From the NCBI RefSeq assembly GCF_000967655.1, contig NZ_JXYA01000002.1, forward strand, positions 62,001-126,000: 64,000 bases of DNA, in the 5' to 3' direction. The translations under genes and the position numbers were made by a program. The notes under the pieces are model-generated. The model saw only the letters and a list, made by a program, of their open reading frames with translations, searched no databases and was not told the origin of the DNA. This document shows positions 16,762-26,184 of the stretch, piece after piece (position 1 is the stretch's first letter; each line of letters starts with the position of its first letter). The DNA is from Pseudoalteromonas rubra. Lineage in GTDB: Bacteria > Pseudomonadota > Gammaproteobacteria > Enterobacterales > Alteromonadaceae.

Positions 16762-18669
16762 CTAGGCTTGTTGCTGTGTGGCATGCCACAGCACACTGAT
16801 TTCATCAAGCGTGGCAGGGTCGTCAATGGTCGACGGGACTGTCATCGCTTCACCATCCACCAGCTGACGTAAGTTTTTGCGTAATATCTTTCCCGAGCGT
16901 GTTTTTGGTAAACGCTCGACAACCAGAATTTGCTTCAGACAAGCAATTGCGCCTATTTTGCCTCGTACAGACTGAACAAGTGCTGCGCGCAGCTGCTCCT
17001 GGGTAAGATCCACACCATCTTTAAGCACCACCATAGCCACGGGCACCTGGCCTTTTAGCTCATCTTTCGCTGCAAATACGGCACACTCAGCCACGGCCTC
17101 ATGCGCTGCAACCACCTCTTCCATCTCACCGGTTGATAAGCGATGACCAGCTACGTTTATGACATCATCCGTGCGCCCCATAATGAACACATAGCCTTCT
17201 TCATCCAGGTAACCGCCGTCTCCGGACAGGTAATAGCCCGGAAATTCTGATAGGTACCCTTGTTTAAAGCGACGACTATTTTGCCAAATGTTGCTCAGGC
17301 ACCCTGGCGGCAATGGGGTTTTAAGTGCAATAAGGCCTTGTTCATTGGCGCCGCAGGGCTCACCGTCCGCATTCAGAACACTCAGCTGATACCCAGGAGT
17401 TGGCACAGATGCACTGCCCGCTTTGGTGGGCAAAGGCGATAATCCCATTGGGTTTGCCGCAATGGGCCAGCCAGTCTCGGTTTGCCACCAGTGATCAATC
17501 ACCGGTAGGCGTGTGACAGATTGCAGCCAGTCATAGGTTGCCGGGTCCAGACGCTCACCTGCGAGGAACAAGGTTTGCAATGAGCGAGTGTCATACTGAG
17601 CAAACAGTTTTCCGTCTGGGTCTTCTTTTTTAATGGCACGAAATGCAGTCGGTGCGCTGAACAGCGCATTCACCTGATATTCTTCGACCACCCGCCAAAA
17701 TGCGCCTGCATCGGGCGTTCTGACAGGCTTACCTTCGTATAACAAGGTGGTACAGCCGAACAAGAGTGGCGCATAAACAATATAAGAGTGCCCCACGACC
17801 CAGCCTATATCTGACGCGGCCCAAAATACCTGCCCCGGTTTCATGCCGTACACGGTTTCCATACTGTAGTGCAATGCGACAGCATGGCCACCGTGCTCAC
17901 GCACAACACCTTTTGGGGTGCCAGTCGTACCTGAGGTATACAAAATATAAAGGGGGTGCGTTGCACTCAATGGCACAGCATCGACCTGTGGGGCCGCTGC
18001 AACCTGTTCGCACCAGTCAAGATCACGCGGCGCAGACATGTGCGCGCGATATTGAGGGCGTTGCCAGACAATCGCATGCTCTATTTGATGCTCCGCCAGT
18101 TCTAACGCTTCGTCCAGCATGGGCTTGTATTCAATCACCCGGCCTATCTCAACGCCACAGGATGCGCTCAGCACCAATTTAGGTTTCGCATCATCGATGC
18201 GTACGGCGAGTTCTTTAGGAGCAAAGCCGCCGAATACCACAGAATGGATCGCCCCGATCCGTGCACAGGCCAGCATGGCGATGACGGCTTGCGGGATCAT
18301 GGGCATATAAATCACGACTCGATCGCCGGCTACCACGCCAAGATTGCTCATCACGCCTGAAAATTGACTCACTTCCTGCAATAGTTGTGCGTAAGTGTAG
18401 CTGTGTTTTTGCTCGGTCACAGGTGAGTCATAGATCAAAGCGATTTGATCCGCTCTTCCCTCATTGACCTGATGGTCCAGCGCCAGATAGCAGGTATTGA
18501 GTTTGCCATCTGCAAACCAATGGCTAAGTGATTCTTCATCAATGCTGACGCCCGTTTTAGGTGTGGTATGCCAGTTAAGGCGCCCTGCCTGGCTTAGCCA
18601 GAATGCCTCCGGGCTTTGCTCAAATTGTTCGTATGCCTGTTGATAGGCCTGATATGCGGTTGTTGTCAT
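16762..18669 (-). CDS. prpE: Propionyl-CoA synthetase (acyl-CoA synthetase family)
   Basis: 635 residues from the ATG at 18669, which has AGGAAA about 6 nt upstream; a reading from 18789 would add 40 hydrophobic residues of no family value. The adenylate-forming domains show ILYTSGTTGTPKGVVREHGG (P-loop-like), WWQTETGWP and the C-terminal KTRSGKILRKNL, where the lysine catalyses adenylation. The similarity to E. coli PrpE is close throughout (ACARIGAIHSVVFGGFA, ASDIGWVVGHSYIVYAPLL). It activates propionate, and perhaps other short acids, to the CoA ester. The other prp genes are not nearby. An acetyl-CoA synthetase paralogue is less likely. Confidence 0.85.
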   Translation of the reverse strand: MTTTAYQAYQQAYEQFEQSPEAFWLSQAGRLNWHTTPKTGVSIDEESLSHWFADGKLNTCYLALDHQVNEGRADQIALIYDSPVTEQKHSYTYAQLLQEVSQFSGVMSNLGVVAGDRVVIYMPMIPQAVIAMLACARIGAIHSVVFGGFAPKELAVRIDDAKPKLVLSASCGVEIGRVIEYKPMLDEALELAEHQIEHAIVWQRPQYRAHMSAPRDLDWCEQVAAAPQVDAVPLSATHPLYILYTSGTTGTPKGVVREHGGHAVALHYSMETVYGMKPGQVFWAASDIGWVVGHSYIVYAPLLFGCTTLLYEGKPVRTPDAGAFWRVVEEYQVNALFSAPTAFRAIKKEDPDGKLFAQYDTRSLQTLFLAGERLDPATYDWLQSVTRLPVIDHWWQTETGWPIAANPMGLSPLPTKAGSASVPTPGYQLSVLNADGEPCGANEQGLIALKTPLPPGCLSNIWQNSRRFKQGYLSEFPGYYLSGDGGYLDEEGYVFIMGRTDDVINVAGHRLSTGEMEEVVAAHEAVAECAVFAAKDELKGQVPVAMVVLKDGVDLTQEQLRAALVQSVRGKIGAIACLKQILVVERLPKTRSGKILRKNLRQLVDGEAMTVPSTIDDPATLDEISVLWHATQQQA

Positions 18670-18846
18670 AATGATTTCCTGTTGGGCCGGGTTCAGCAGG
18701 TATGAAACCCTGCCAGCTGGTAAATACCCGGTAAACGGCCAGTACCCTATTAAACATAGAATTACTGAAATAAAGACAACACTAGACATTGGTCGATGAC
18801 GCGAAGGAATTTGATCTGTCGCAAGTTTTCAATATGCGTAAAGTTT

Positions 18847-18870
18847 AAAGGCCCTCTGATGAGGGCCTTT
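18847..18870 (-). terminator. Terminator behind the lipoprotein gene
   Basis: The perfect stem AAAGGCCCTC/GAGGGCCTTT with loop TGAT lies 9 bp after the stop of the lipoprotein gene. The T tail is short. Confidence 0.65.
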
Positions 18871-18878
18871 AGCTTGAT

Positions 18879-20591
18879 TTATTCATCAACTGGCCAGGTA
18901 TAAGGGACTGCTGGCACAGACAAGCCACGGTCGGTGATAGATTCTGCTACCGTCTTGCTTGGATCAGTGGGTGCCCACAGGTCCTGACTGAACGCCAGCG
19001 ATGCATCTTCAAGTGTAATATCACCCAGCACGCCACTGGCATCAATGTCGAACACAAAACTGCCCGTACCATCATAGCTACACGAAGCGGTGGGCGCATA
19101 TTCAATATTTGCTTTACTGCCGCTGCCGTCATAGGTTGCCGTTGCAGCGTCGTACTGGAAGAACTGACGCTGTGAGAATGCCTGCATACTGTGGTCATTG
19201 CCCGGTCCTGCCCAGTTGCAAATAAAGCCCTGGATCAGGCCGTCTGTATCCTCTATTTTTGTGCCGTAACCAAAGTGCGCTTCACCGTTGTCCAGGCTGG
19301 GAGAGTTAAATCCGATATTTAAAATTCGGCTGTTACTGTCGTTCACCCCGGCCTGCCAAACATAGGCATATTGCCCTGCCAGCGTCGTCAGATCAAAGTT
19401 GGCACCAAATATAGAAAAGTTCTCGCTCCAGCCATCCGGATTATCGACACTGTGGTACTTGTTGTTCACGTCAACCTGGTTGTCGCTGTTGAACATACCG
19501 CTGTTACCGTGACCACACAGCGTCGCAACCCGGGCTTGCAAAGACATGTTGTCGCCTGCACGCTCATAGGCCAATGAGCCCGCTCGGGTACGCTCATTTT
19601 GCGCGCAATTTCCGCCAGGAAATTCAAGGCCGCTCACGCCCTGCTCGCCTTCAACCTGATAGGTCAGATGGCCCGAGTAATTTAACAGATCGGCGCCGGG
19701 AGTATGGGCCATAGATAACGAAATATCATAGTCGGTGCCACTCACCGTATACGTGAGCGAAATGGTATATTGCCATTCACTGCCAGCGCGTGTGATGGCG
19801 GCAGTGCTGAATGTTACGCCAGCAACGCCTTTGGCATTCATTTCACCGGTTACATCAATACTGCTGCCATCTGCGGGCAGGCTCATACCCGAATCGAGCG
19901 CTGCTGATACCATGCTGGCTAAGGTCATCAGGCTCATTCTCGACTGTTCTCTGAGTCCGCTCAATAAAGCGTTAGTCTGCGCCACTGCACAGGCATTGCC
20001 GTCAGTGTCACTTTCCAGCCACAGCCCTAAATCACCACCCGGTAAAGTGCCAGAAGCTGAAGCGGGATTAGTTGCATCCGGATGTCCTGTATAGGCCACC
20101 TGAGGCCCAAAACAACTGGCATTCGTGCTGTTGCGATAGAATGAATGAACTCGAAACACATCCAGCAAAGGTACTGTACCGTTAAGGATCCGGCCAATTC
20201 TTTGCGTCGACCACAAATACGTAGGAACAGCGGGGCCATACTCTACGGCAGGCCTTGACCCAAAGCCACGATCGACTTCATTGCTACTGTCACCAAAGGG
20301 TGAGGATGCCATGACCTCTCGGGGGAAATAAGCGCCGCGCGAATCATCTGGTTCATTCTGATCGCCGCTGTCATCCGAGCCATTATCACCAGAGTCGGTA
20401 TTGCCATCGCCAGAATCCGTATTATCACTGCTATTGTCTGTGCCATCACCTGATGGTGTATCACTGGACGAATCGTCATTTGAAGGTGATTGCTGCTGGC
20501 CCTGTGTATTGGTGTTGCCAGGCTCATCATTGTCCGATGACGAGCACCCCGCTAGTAATGCCAGTAAAAGATAAGGAATATATGTTTTCAT
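18879..20591 (-). CDS. Exported lipoprotein with Asp/Ser/Gly-rich linker, unknown function
   Basis: 570 residues. It starts with a type II signal peptide and lipobox (LLALLAGCSSSDND, acylated Cys at 16). Residues about 20-85 are a low-complexity, acidic Ser/Asp/Gly/Asn linker, and a globular part follows with no motif I can assign. Many aromatic and Gly/Ser-rich strands suggest a beta-rich secreted domain, and several cysteines (FGPQVAYTGHP region, GGNCAQNE, ATLCGHG, GFICNWAG) could form disulfides. It is likely outer-membrane anchored. It is transcribed alone and followed by a terminator. Calcium binding through the linker is possible but not shown. Confidence 0.75.
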   Translation of the reverse strand: MKTYIPYLLLALLAGCSSSDNDEPGNTNTQGQQQSPSNDDSSSDTPSGDGTDNSSDNTDSGDGNTDSGDNGSDDSGDQNEPDDSRGAYFPREVMASSPFGDSSNEVDRGFGSRPAVEYGPAVPTYLWSTQRIGRILNGTVPLLDVFRVHSFYRNSTNASCFGPQVAYTGHPDATNPASASGTLPGGDLGLWLESDTDGNACAVAQTNALLSGLREQSRMSLMTLASMVSAALDSGMSLPADGSSIDVTGEMNAKGVAGVTFSTAAITRAGSEWQYTISLTYTVSGTDYDISLSMAHTPGADLLNYSGHLTYQVEGEQGVSGLEFPGGNCAQNERTRAGSLAYERAGDNMSLQARVATLCGHGNSGMFNSDNQVDVNNKYHSVDNPDGWSENFSIFGANFDLTTLAGQYAYVWQAGVNDSNSRILNIGFNSPSLDNGEAHFGYGTKIEDTDGLIQGFICNWAGPGNDHSMQAFSQRQFFQYDAATATYDGSGSKANIEYAPTASCSYDGTGSFVFDIDASGVLGDITLEDASLAFSQDLWAPTDPSKTVAESITDRGLSVPAVPYTWPVDE

Positions 20592-20895
20592 AGTTGCATA
20601 CCTTGTTGTCTAACCCGCTTTAAAGGTAAGCCAAAAAGACCCGTAGCTCAAAAAACAGCGACCCTGAAGTGTGAAAATATGTTTTACCTTTTGCAGCTAA
20701 CCCTTTGATGTTCCTGCTTTTACACAAAACCAGTAAAAGCATGTATTCTCATTTAGATTTAACAAATTTGACTAGTGTAGTGATTAGATTACAGTTTATT
20801 GACTTTTCCAGAATAAAAAACTGTCATCGTCAAAGAACAAATATCGAACAACTTATTACAATTAAGCCCAGCAGACTGTATCCGAACACGCTATC
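20592..20895. other. Intergenic stretch without a recognisable gene
   Basis: About 300 bp, A+T-rich, between the lipoprotein start and the duplicated kinase tail. It should contain the lipoprotein promoter. A 70-codon plus-strand open frame here has no ribosome site and runs into the duplicated segment antisense, so it is not called. Confidence 0.5.
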
Positions 20896-21243
20896 TTTCA
20901 CCATTCAGATAGCCTGATTACACTCAGACAGCTGAATTGCAATGTGTATTAGCTCAAATAGCTCAGCCATTGGCTCTTCAACTTTGTCATAGTCTTTTCC
21001 TTTCAGCAGCGTATCGATTTTTGTAACCGTCTGATAAATATCATGACAATCAAACATCGCTGATGTGCCTTTCACCGTTCAGATAGCCTGATTACACTCA
21101 GACTGCTGAATTGCAATGTGTATCAGTTCAAATAGCTCAGCCATTGGCTCTTCAACTTTGTCATAGTCTTTTTCTTTCAGCAGCGTATCGATTTTTGTGA
21201 CCGTCTGATAAATATCATGACAATCAAACATCGCTGATGTGCC
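20896..21243. repeat. Tandem duplication of 174 bp (3' end of the hybrid kinase gene)
   Basis: Two adjacent copies, 20896-21069 and 21070-21243, differ at about six positions. The right copy is the true end of the kinase gene (from about codon 839 through the stop) plus a few downstream bases. The left copy lies beyond the stop. Reading it in the kinase frame gives the same 55-residue tail with two changes (K-G-K for K-E-K, and Q-L-S for Q-Q-S), still closed by its own TGA. The period is 58 codons, so frame is kept. Confidence 0.93.
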
Positions 21244-23760
21244 TTTAAGCGCGTGTATTGAGCGTGCCAGTCCGTCAAAATCGTGGTACTTAAGCTGATT
21301 TTGTAATTGCACCAGTTGTTCATGGAGTCCGGCGATATACTGGGATTTCAGCATGGAGAACTCTTCATCCGGTAAAGCCAGGTCGTCCTCAACGGTGATA
21401 TTCAGATAGTGGCTGACTTTTTTGGCAAACTCAGCTCTGTCAATCGGTTTAGCAAGGTGGTCGGTAAAACCAAGCTTGAGATAGCGCTCAACTTCATGGC
21501 TCATGGTATTTGCCGTTAACGCGATGACTGGTGCCGTACAACCTGTTGCCTGGATAAAATTAAACGCCTGCTCTCCATCCATCACCGGCATCTGAATGTC
21601 CATCAGGATCAGATCAAATTCATCATCTAGTACCGCTTGTACGGCAAGCTGGCCGTTTTCTACTGCCGTTACACTGAGCCCCATTCGCTCCAGAATACGC
21701 GTGATCAGTCGACAGTTATCCACATGATCTTCGGCAAGCAGCACCTCGCCTTTTAATGATTCGGACTCAAAACTCTCAGCCTCTTTACCGGGCTCCTCAG
21801 TTTGGTGAATTTCCGAGAAGGTGTTCAGCCATTTAGTGCGTTGCGTTGTGTATAGACCCACAGACAAAGTAAACGCTGTACCTGAACCTACTTCACTTTC
21901 TACCGTAATATCACCATCCAGCTTCTGCGCTAAGCTTTTCGAGATGTTTAGACCTAAACCCGTGCCGCCATATTTTCGGGTAGTGGACGAATCGGCCTGA
22001 TGAAACGCATTAAACAGCTCTTTTTGCTCCGCAGACGTCATGCCAATCCCGGTATCCTGAACCCGGACCGACAGCGTTTCCTGCGTACAACTAACATCGA
22101 TGGATATTTTACCCACAGAGGTAAACTTAAGCGCATTTGATGTCAGGTTGAGCAGTATTTGCCGCAGCCGGGTTGGGTCAATCACAATATAATCTGGCAG
22201 CGGAAAATGATAATTCAGTTCAAACTCTAGGCCTTTGTCTTTGATCTGCTTGCCCAGCAATGATTCAACATGAGTAATAGATTGAAACAGGTTCGCCTCG
22301 ATGAGCTCCACTTCCAGGCGATTTGCCTCTATCTTAGACATATCAAGAATGTCATTAATCAAACCAAGGACGTGGCGAGAGTTTTGTAAAATCACTGAAA
22401 TTGCATGATTGCGTTCGTGAGGTTTGATATCACCCAGCATAATGCCATCTGCATAACCAATGATGGACGTCATCGGGGTGCGGATCTCATGGCTCATATT
22501 TGCCAGAAAACGGCTTTTCGCTTCACTGGCGTCGCGTAATTCCGACGCCAACTGCTCTAACTCATAAGTCCGCTTGAGTACCTTAGCCTCGAGGTTTTTA
22601 TTCAGCTCTATGTTTTCTTCATTCGTGAGCCGGTATTTATCAGCCACCGCGAATGCCAGTAATAGAGCATCCAGAGCCGTACCTATCAGCCCAATTAAGT
22701 AAAGGTTGACCGCGATAGGCGGGAGTAAACCAAGATTAGTGAAATTTCCAACCATGTTAGGTATGGCCATGCAGACATAGGCCAAAACAAAATAGCGTGC
22801 CGGTTTAAAGCCTTCCATCAGGCGCAGCACGCCAACGTAAAGGCCCATACATAACGCAGAGCCTGTGGCTAATGTTGCCCATAAAAAGCCAAACCCGGGA
22901 AACAAAATACAAAACGGTGTGCCAATTGCGCCGATTGCACCAACCCAAAGCGACGCCGTGGACAATGCAGGATGTGTCTCTTTGAGCTTAAGCAGTTGGT
23001 TATAAAACAACACATTGGTTATCGGCGTCAGCGCAAAGCCCAGCCAGTGCAAATGGGCTGAATAAAAGCCAAAGAGTTGATCCGAAATATGGAAGAAGTG
23101 GCTCCAGGCGAACACCCAGGTTGCGGCAAACATGGCATAGTACAGGTGTGTCATTTCTTTAGAGCCGATATAAATCAGTAAGTTATACAAGCCAAGTACG
23201 ATACCAACGCTAAAACACAGCGACATAAGCAGGTTATCAAAGGTAACCTGCCGCTCAAACTCTTTGACCGGGACCAGCTCCAGCTTAATGGGCGTATAAA
23301 AGTAATCGCTTTCAAACAAAGTTACGATGAAGTAGCGTTGTTTGGGTAACAAATGGATCTTATTGCCATAGTGGAAGGGGTACTCATTTGCATGCATCCC
23401 CCCGGTAAAGAATCTTTCTACCCCCGTTTGTGAGTAAATCCGGGTTTCAACATTAGATAGCACCGTATTATACGGATAGAGCACCAGGTCCTGATACCTG
23501 GAGTGGTTTTCAATTTCTGTCACCAGCCAATATCGGCCAGAAAACAGTGCGCGTTTGGTCTGCTCCGGATGGGTATTTGCCCATTGTTCAACCTGGGCAA
23601 AATTATCCGGAAAACGCGCATTATTTTGAGCCGACAGCACCAATCCGACGTCATGCAGATTCTGCCCACGCTCTGAGCCATCAAACACGTACACACTGGC
23701 GCTCGCAAAAAAAGTACACAGGCACAGCAGCACGGCACTTAATAGTCTTACACTACCCAT
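21079..23760 (-). CDS. Hybrid sensor histidine kinase with 7TMR-DISM sensor, REC and HPt
   Basis: 893 residues. Order: signal peptide (1-22), periplasmic DISM extracellular domain (about 25-165), seven membrane helices (about 175-375), short coiled coil (about 380-412), HisKA with H424 in NMSHEIRTPM, HATPase with GTGLGLNIS, a receiver domain with LLAEDHVDNC and the acceptor in LILMDIQMPV, and an HPt domain with H836 in SIHALKGTSAMFD. It senses an unknown periplasmic or membrane signal and runs a His-Asp-His relay, and the final Asp partner is not adjacent. It starts 39 bp after a TonB-dependent receptor gene, so the two may share a transcript. The last 174 bp are duplicated downstream. Confidence 0.93.
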   Translation of the reverse strand: MGSVRLLSAVLLCLCTFFASASVYVFDGSERGQNLHDVGLVLSAQNNARFPDNFAQVEQWANTHPEQTKRALFSGRYWLVTEIENHSRYQDLVLYPYNTVLSNVETRIYSQTGVERFFTGGMHANEYPFHYGNKIHLLPKQRYFIVTLFESDYFYTPIKLELVPVKEFERQVTFDNLLMSLCFSVGIVLGLYNLLIYIGSKEMTHLYYAMFAATWVFAWSHFFHISDQLFGFYSAHLHWLGFALTPITNVLFYNQLLKLKETHPALSTASLWVGAIGAIGTPFCILFPGFGFLWATLATGSALCMGLYVGVLRLMEGFKPARYFVLAYVCMAIPNMVGNFTNLGLLPPIAVNLYLIGLIGTALDALLLAFAVADKYRLTNEENIELNKNLEAKVLKRTYELEQLASELRDASEAKSRFLANMSHEIRTPMTSIIGYADGIMLGDIKPHERNHAISVILQNSRHVLGLINDILDMSKIEANRLEVELIEANLFQSITHVESLLGKQIKDKGLEFELNYHFPLPDYIVIDPTRLRQILLNLTSNALKFTSVGKISIDVSCTQETLSVRVQDTGIGMTSAEQKELFNAFHQADSSTTRKYGGTGLGLNISKSLAQKLDGDITVESEVGSGTAFTLSVGLYTTQRTKWLNTFSEIHQTEEPGKEAESFESESLKGEVLLAEDHVDNCRLITRILERMGLSVTAVENGQLAVQAVLDDEFDLILMDIQMPVMDGEQAFNFIQATGCTAPVIALTANTMSHEVERYLKLGFTDHLAKPIDRAEFAKKVSHYLNITVEDDLALPDEEFSMLKSQYIAGLHEQLVQLQNQLKYHDFDGLARSIHALKGTSAMFDCHDIYQTVTKIDTLLKEKDYDKVEEPMAELFELIHIAIQQSECNQAI

Positions 23761-23799
23761 TTGAGACCTTAATTGTGACAGCCTAGGGCAAGTGCCTGG

Positions 23800-26031
23800 C
23801 TAAAATCGATACGAAACATCCACCCCAAGGCGTCTCCCCTCTCCTTTAAAGTCTTCCAGCATGCCCAGAAAAGCACTCAAATCAAATTTTAAATGACTGT
23901 ACTCTTTATCAAACAGGTTCTTTCCCCATACCCCAATACGCCAGTCTCCTTGTTCATAGTGCACGCTACCGCGCCACAAGGTATACCCGGACTGCATCGC
24001 ATAGGCATTTTGGTTTTGGTCGAAGTAATATTCCGACTGATATTCAAACCCTATGGTTGAAACCAGCTCTGCGCGCCCAAGAGGTAAAGAGTAAGTGATA
24101 TCGCTATTGATGTTCCACTTCGGTGTGAAAGGCAAACGATTGTCTGTAAGTACATTGCCCACGGGATCAATAAACTCGTCGAAGTCGGCTTCTGGTATGT
24201 ACCCCGCCGCACCTCTGAACTTAACTGACTCACTGAGCTTGTATTGCATAGCCAGCTCTGCGCCGTAGATTGTTGAACTACCTACATTTTCCAGCAATTG
24301 CAGCGGTGGAGCACCAGGAGTAGTTGACGCCTGGTTCATAAATACCTGTTGCTTGCTGTAATCATAGAAAAATACGGCACCATTTAACGACAAGTTATCG
24401 GCGTTATTGTACTTCGCACCAATCTCATGCGCATAGAGCTCTTCGGGGTCGTAGTCGGCCATTCTGGCTTGTTCACCGGTGGCCAGCAGCCCCCCGTTAT
24501 ATCCACCACTTTTGGTACCATTGGCCAGGCTATAATACAGCATCAGAGACTTTGAGTGCTGATAATTCCAGGCAACACGACCTGACAGGCCATCATCTTT
24601 CACTTCACCCATTACCTGGTAGTATGGAATGGTGACCCCCTCTAGCTGATTAATATCTAACACGGTATTCAGTCGAGAAATTGAGTCGTATTCAACCGTT
24701 TCATCACTGTAACGCAGCCCCACGGTAATGCGATGTGCATCGTTAAGCTGCCACTCGTATTGCGCAAACGCCGCCACAGACTTAACGATAATTTCGTTAT
24801 CATAGAAAAAAGTGTTAGTCAGAGAAGTGTCCAACAGGCCACGCATGTCGCGTAAAATGTCATTAAAATTATCCTGGTAGATGCGCTCTTCAATATGGAA
24901 CAAGCCCAGCGTTAAATGGTCGCTATCAAGGGCGCTACTATACCTCAATTCGTTGGAGAGTATTTCATTTTTAAGGCCGAGCTCCCCTTCGCATAATCGA
25001 GCAGGACTGCCATCACAGTTAAAGGCATGGCGCCTGTCCAGACGGTTAAAACCATTGATGTAAGTTAATTGCTGGCTGTCTGATATTTGCCAGTCTCCCT
25101 GCACTGTCCAGCCTTTATAAATTGACAAATGTGGCGAATCATTGTTGACGCTGACGGCCCAATAATCCGAACTACCATCATTGAAACCAAACGCGTCATA
25201 ACAGCCTGGGCCCCCAGCCTCAGCAGGCGTACAACGCACTCCGTTGACCGGATCTTTAAAAATACCGATACTGCCTACAGGCTGAACAATCCCATCCCAG
25301 TGACCGTATTCAAGCTTGGCATACAGTGAAAAAGCGTCCCACTCAGCTAAATAACTGAGTCGAGCGTCTTGCTGCTTAAGGCCGGCTTCCGGTGAGGGTT
25401 CAAATACGTTATAGCTGGTGTATTCATAATCGGTATGGTTAAAAGAAAAGCGCAGTGCACTTTGCTCATTCACCCGCGCATTATAGGCTCCCTGTACCCG
25501 GCGCCACTCATCGGTGCCAACACCCGCTTTAATAAAACCATAATTGCCGTCTTCCGGGCGCTTGGTTCTGACAAGTAAAGCACCACCTGTGCTGTTACGG
25601 CCAAACAAGGTGCCTTGCGGCCCTTTGAGTACTTCAATTTGCTCGACATCAAACAAATTCGCAATCTGGTTATTTGCCGAACCAACAGGTCTGCCGTCAA
25701 TATACATTGCAATGGGCGAGGTGTTAGCGGTGTTGTAGTCAATTAAGCCCACACCACGAATGTTCAACGCAGGCGGTGTACCTTCGGCTGCATTTTGACT
25801 AATTTTAAAGTTGGCGACATAGCCACTCACTTCACTGACGTCCTTAATGCCCTGACGGGTAATATTGTCGCCATTGAGTGTGGCAATTGAGATACTCACT
25901 TCCTCTAAGGTTTGTTTACGTTTTTGCGCATACACTTCGATGACTTCCATACCTTCATCATTTGCAAAAACACTTACGGGAGAGAAAAATACTGTAATTA
26001 ATGAAATTGATATCGCTGAGAGTTTAAACAT
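23800..26031 (-). CDS. TonB-dependent outer-membrane receptor
   Basis: 743 residues from the ATG at 26031 (AAGAG 7 nt upstream); an ATG two codons earlier and a TTG at 26088 are alternatives. Signal peptide MFKLSAISISLITVFFSPVS. The TonB box region is EVIEVYAQKRKQTLEEVSIS, the plug (about 45-150) contains LNIRGVGLIDYN and GPQGTLFGRNSTGGALLVRT, and a 22-strand barrel ends in an aromatic residue (RLGVDVSYRF). It imports a large scarce nutrient using the proton motive force. The substrate is not evident; the plug sequence resembles the broad Pseudomonas/Sphingomonas-type receptors rather than siderophore receptors. It precedes the 7TMR kinase by 39 bp. Confidence 0.92.
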   Translation of the reverse strand: MFKLSAISISLITVFFSPVSVFANDEGMEVIEVYAQKRKQTLEEVSISIATLNGDNITRQGIKDVSEVSGYVANFKISQNAAEGTPPALNIRGVGLIDYNTANTSPIAMYIDGRPVGSANNQIANLFDVEQIEVLKGPQGTLFGRNSTGGALLVRTKRPEDGNYGFIKAGVGTDEWRRVQGAYNARVNEQSALRFSFNHTDYEYTSYNVFEPSPEAGLKQQDARLSYLAEWDAFSLYAKLEYGHWDGIVQPVGSIGIFKDPVNGVRCTPAEAGGPGCYDAFGFNDGSSDYWAVSVNNDSPHLSIYKGWTVQGDWQISDSQQLTYINGFNRLDRRHAFNCDGSPARLCEGELGLKNEILSNELRYSSALDSDHLTLGLFHIEERIYQDNFNDILRDMRGLLDTSLTNTFFYDNEIIVKSVAAFAQYEWQLNDAHRITVGLRYSDETVEYDSISRLNTVLDINQLEGVTIPYYQVMGEVKDDGLSGRVAWNYQHSKSLMLYYSLANGTKSGGYNGGLLATGEQARMADYDPEELYAHEIGAKYNNADNLSLNGAVFFYDYSKQQVFMNQASTTPGAPPLQLLENVGSSTIYGAELAMQYKLSESVKFRGAAGYIPEADFDEFIDPVGNVLTDNRLPFTPKWNINSDITYSLPLGRAELVSTIGFEYQSEYYFDQNQNAYAMQSGYTLWRGSVHYEQGDWRIGVWGKNLFDKEYSHLKFDLSAFLGMLEDFKGEGRRLGVDVSYRF

Positions 26032-26086
26032 ATCCATGCTCTTATTCTGCTTCACGCTTGTGCTTGTTTGAGTATAGTCGAAATGC

Positions 26087-26115
26087 AAAGACCTCCAATA
26101 AAATTGAAGGTCTTT
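26087..26115 (-). terminator. Hairpin behind the FAD-oxidoreductase gene group
   Basis: Stem AAAGACCT/AGGTCTTT with a 13-nt loop sits between the FAD-protein stop and the receptor start. The T tail is weak on the minus strand. It may stop transcription from the upstream cluster, or act in the receptor leader. Confidence 0.45.
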
Positions 26116-26184
26116 TATCTATTATATCAATAGTTAGCTGACTGAGTTGGCCGAACGGCGAACGCCCCAATAACGCACTTTGGG

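Noticed and set aside
16772..16791. Palindrome around TGGCATGCCA between tusE and prpE
   Set aside because: It lies inside the prpE coding sequence, and there is no T run, so it is not called a terminator.
18670..18789. 40-residue N-terminal extension of PrpE
   Set aside because: Hydrophobic and absent from the family; a good ribosome site supports the internal ATG at 18669.
20705..20917. Plus-strand 70-codon open frame
   Set aside because: No ribosome site, no family resemblance, and it ends inside the duplicated kinase tail in antisense.
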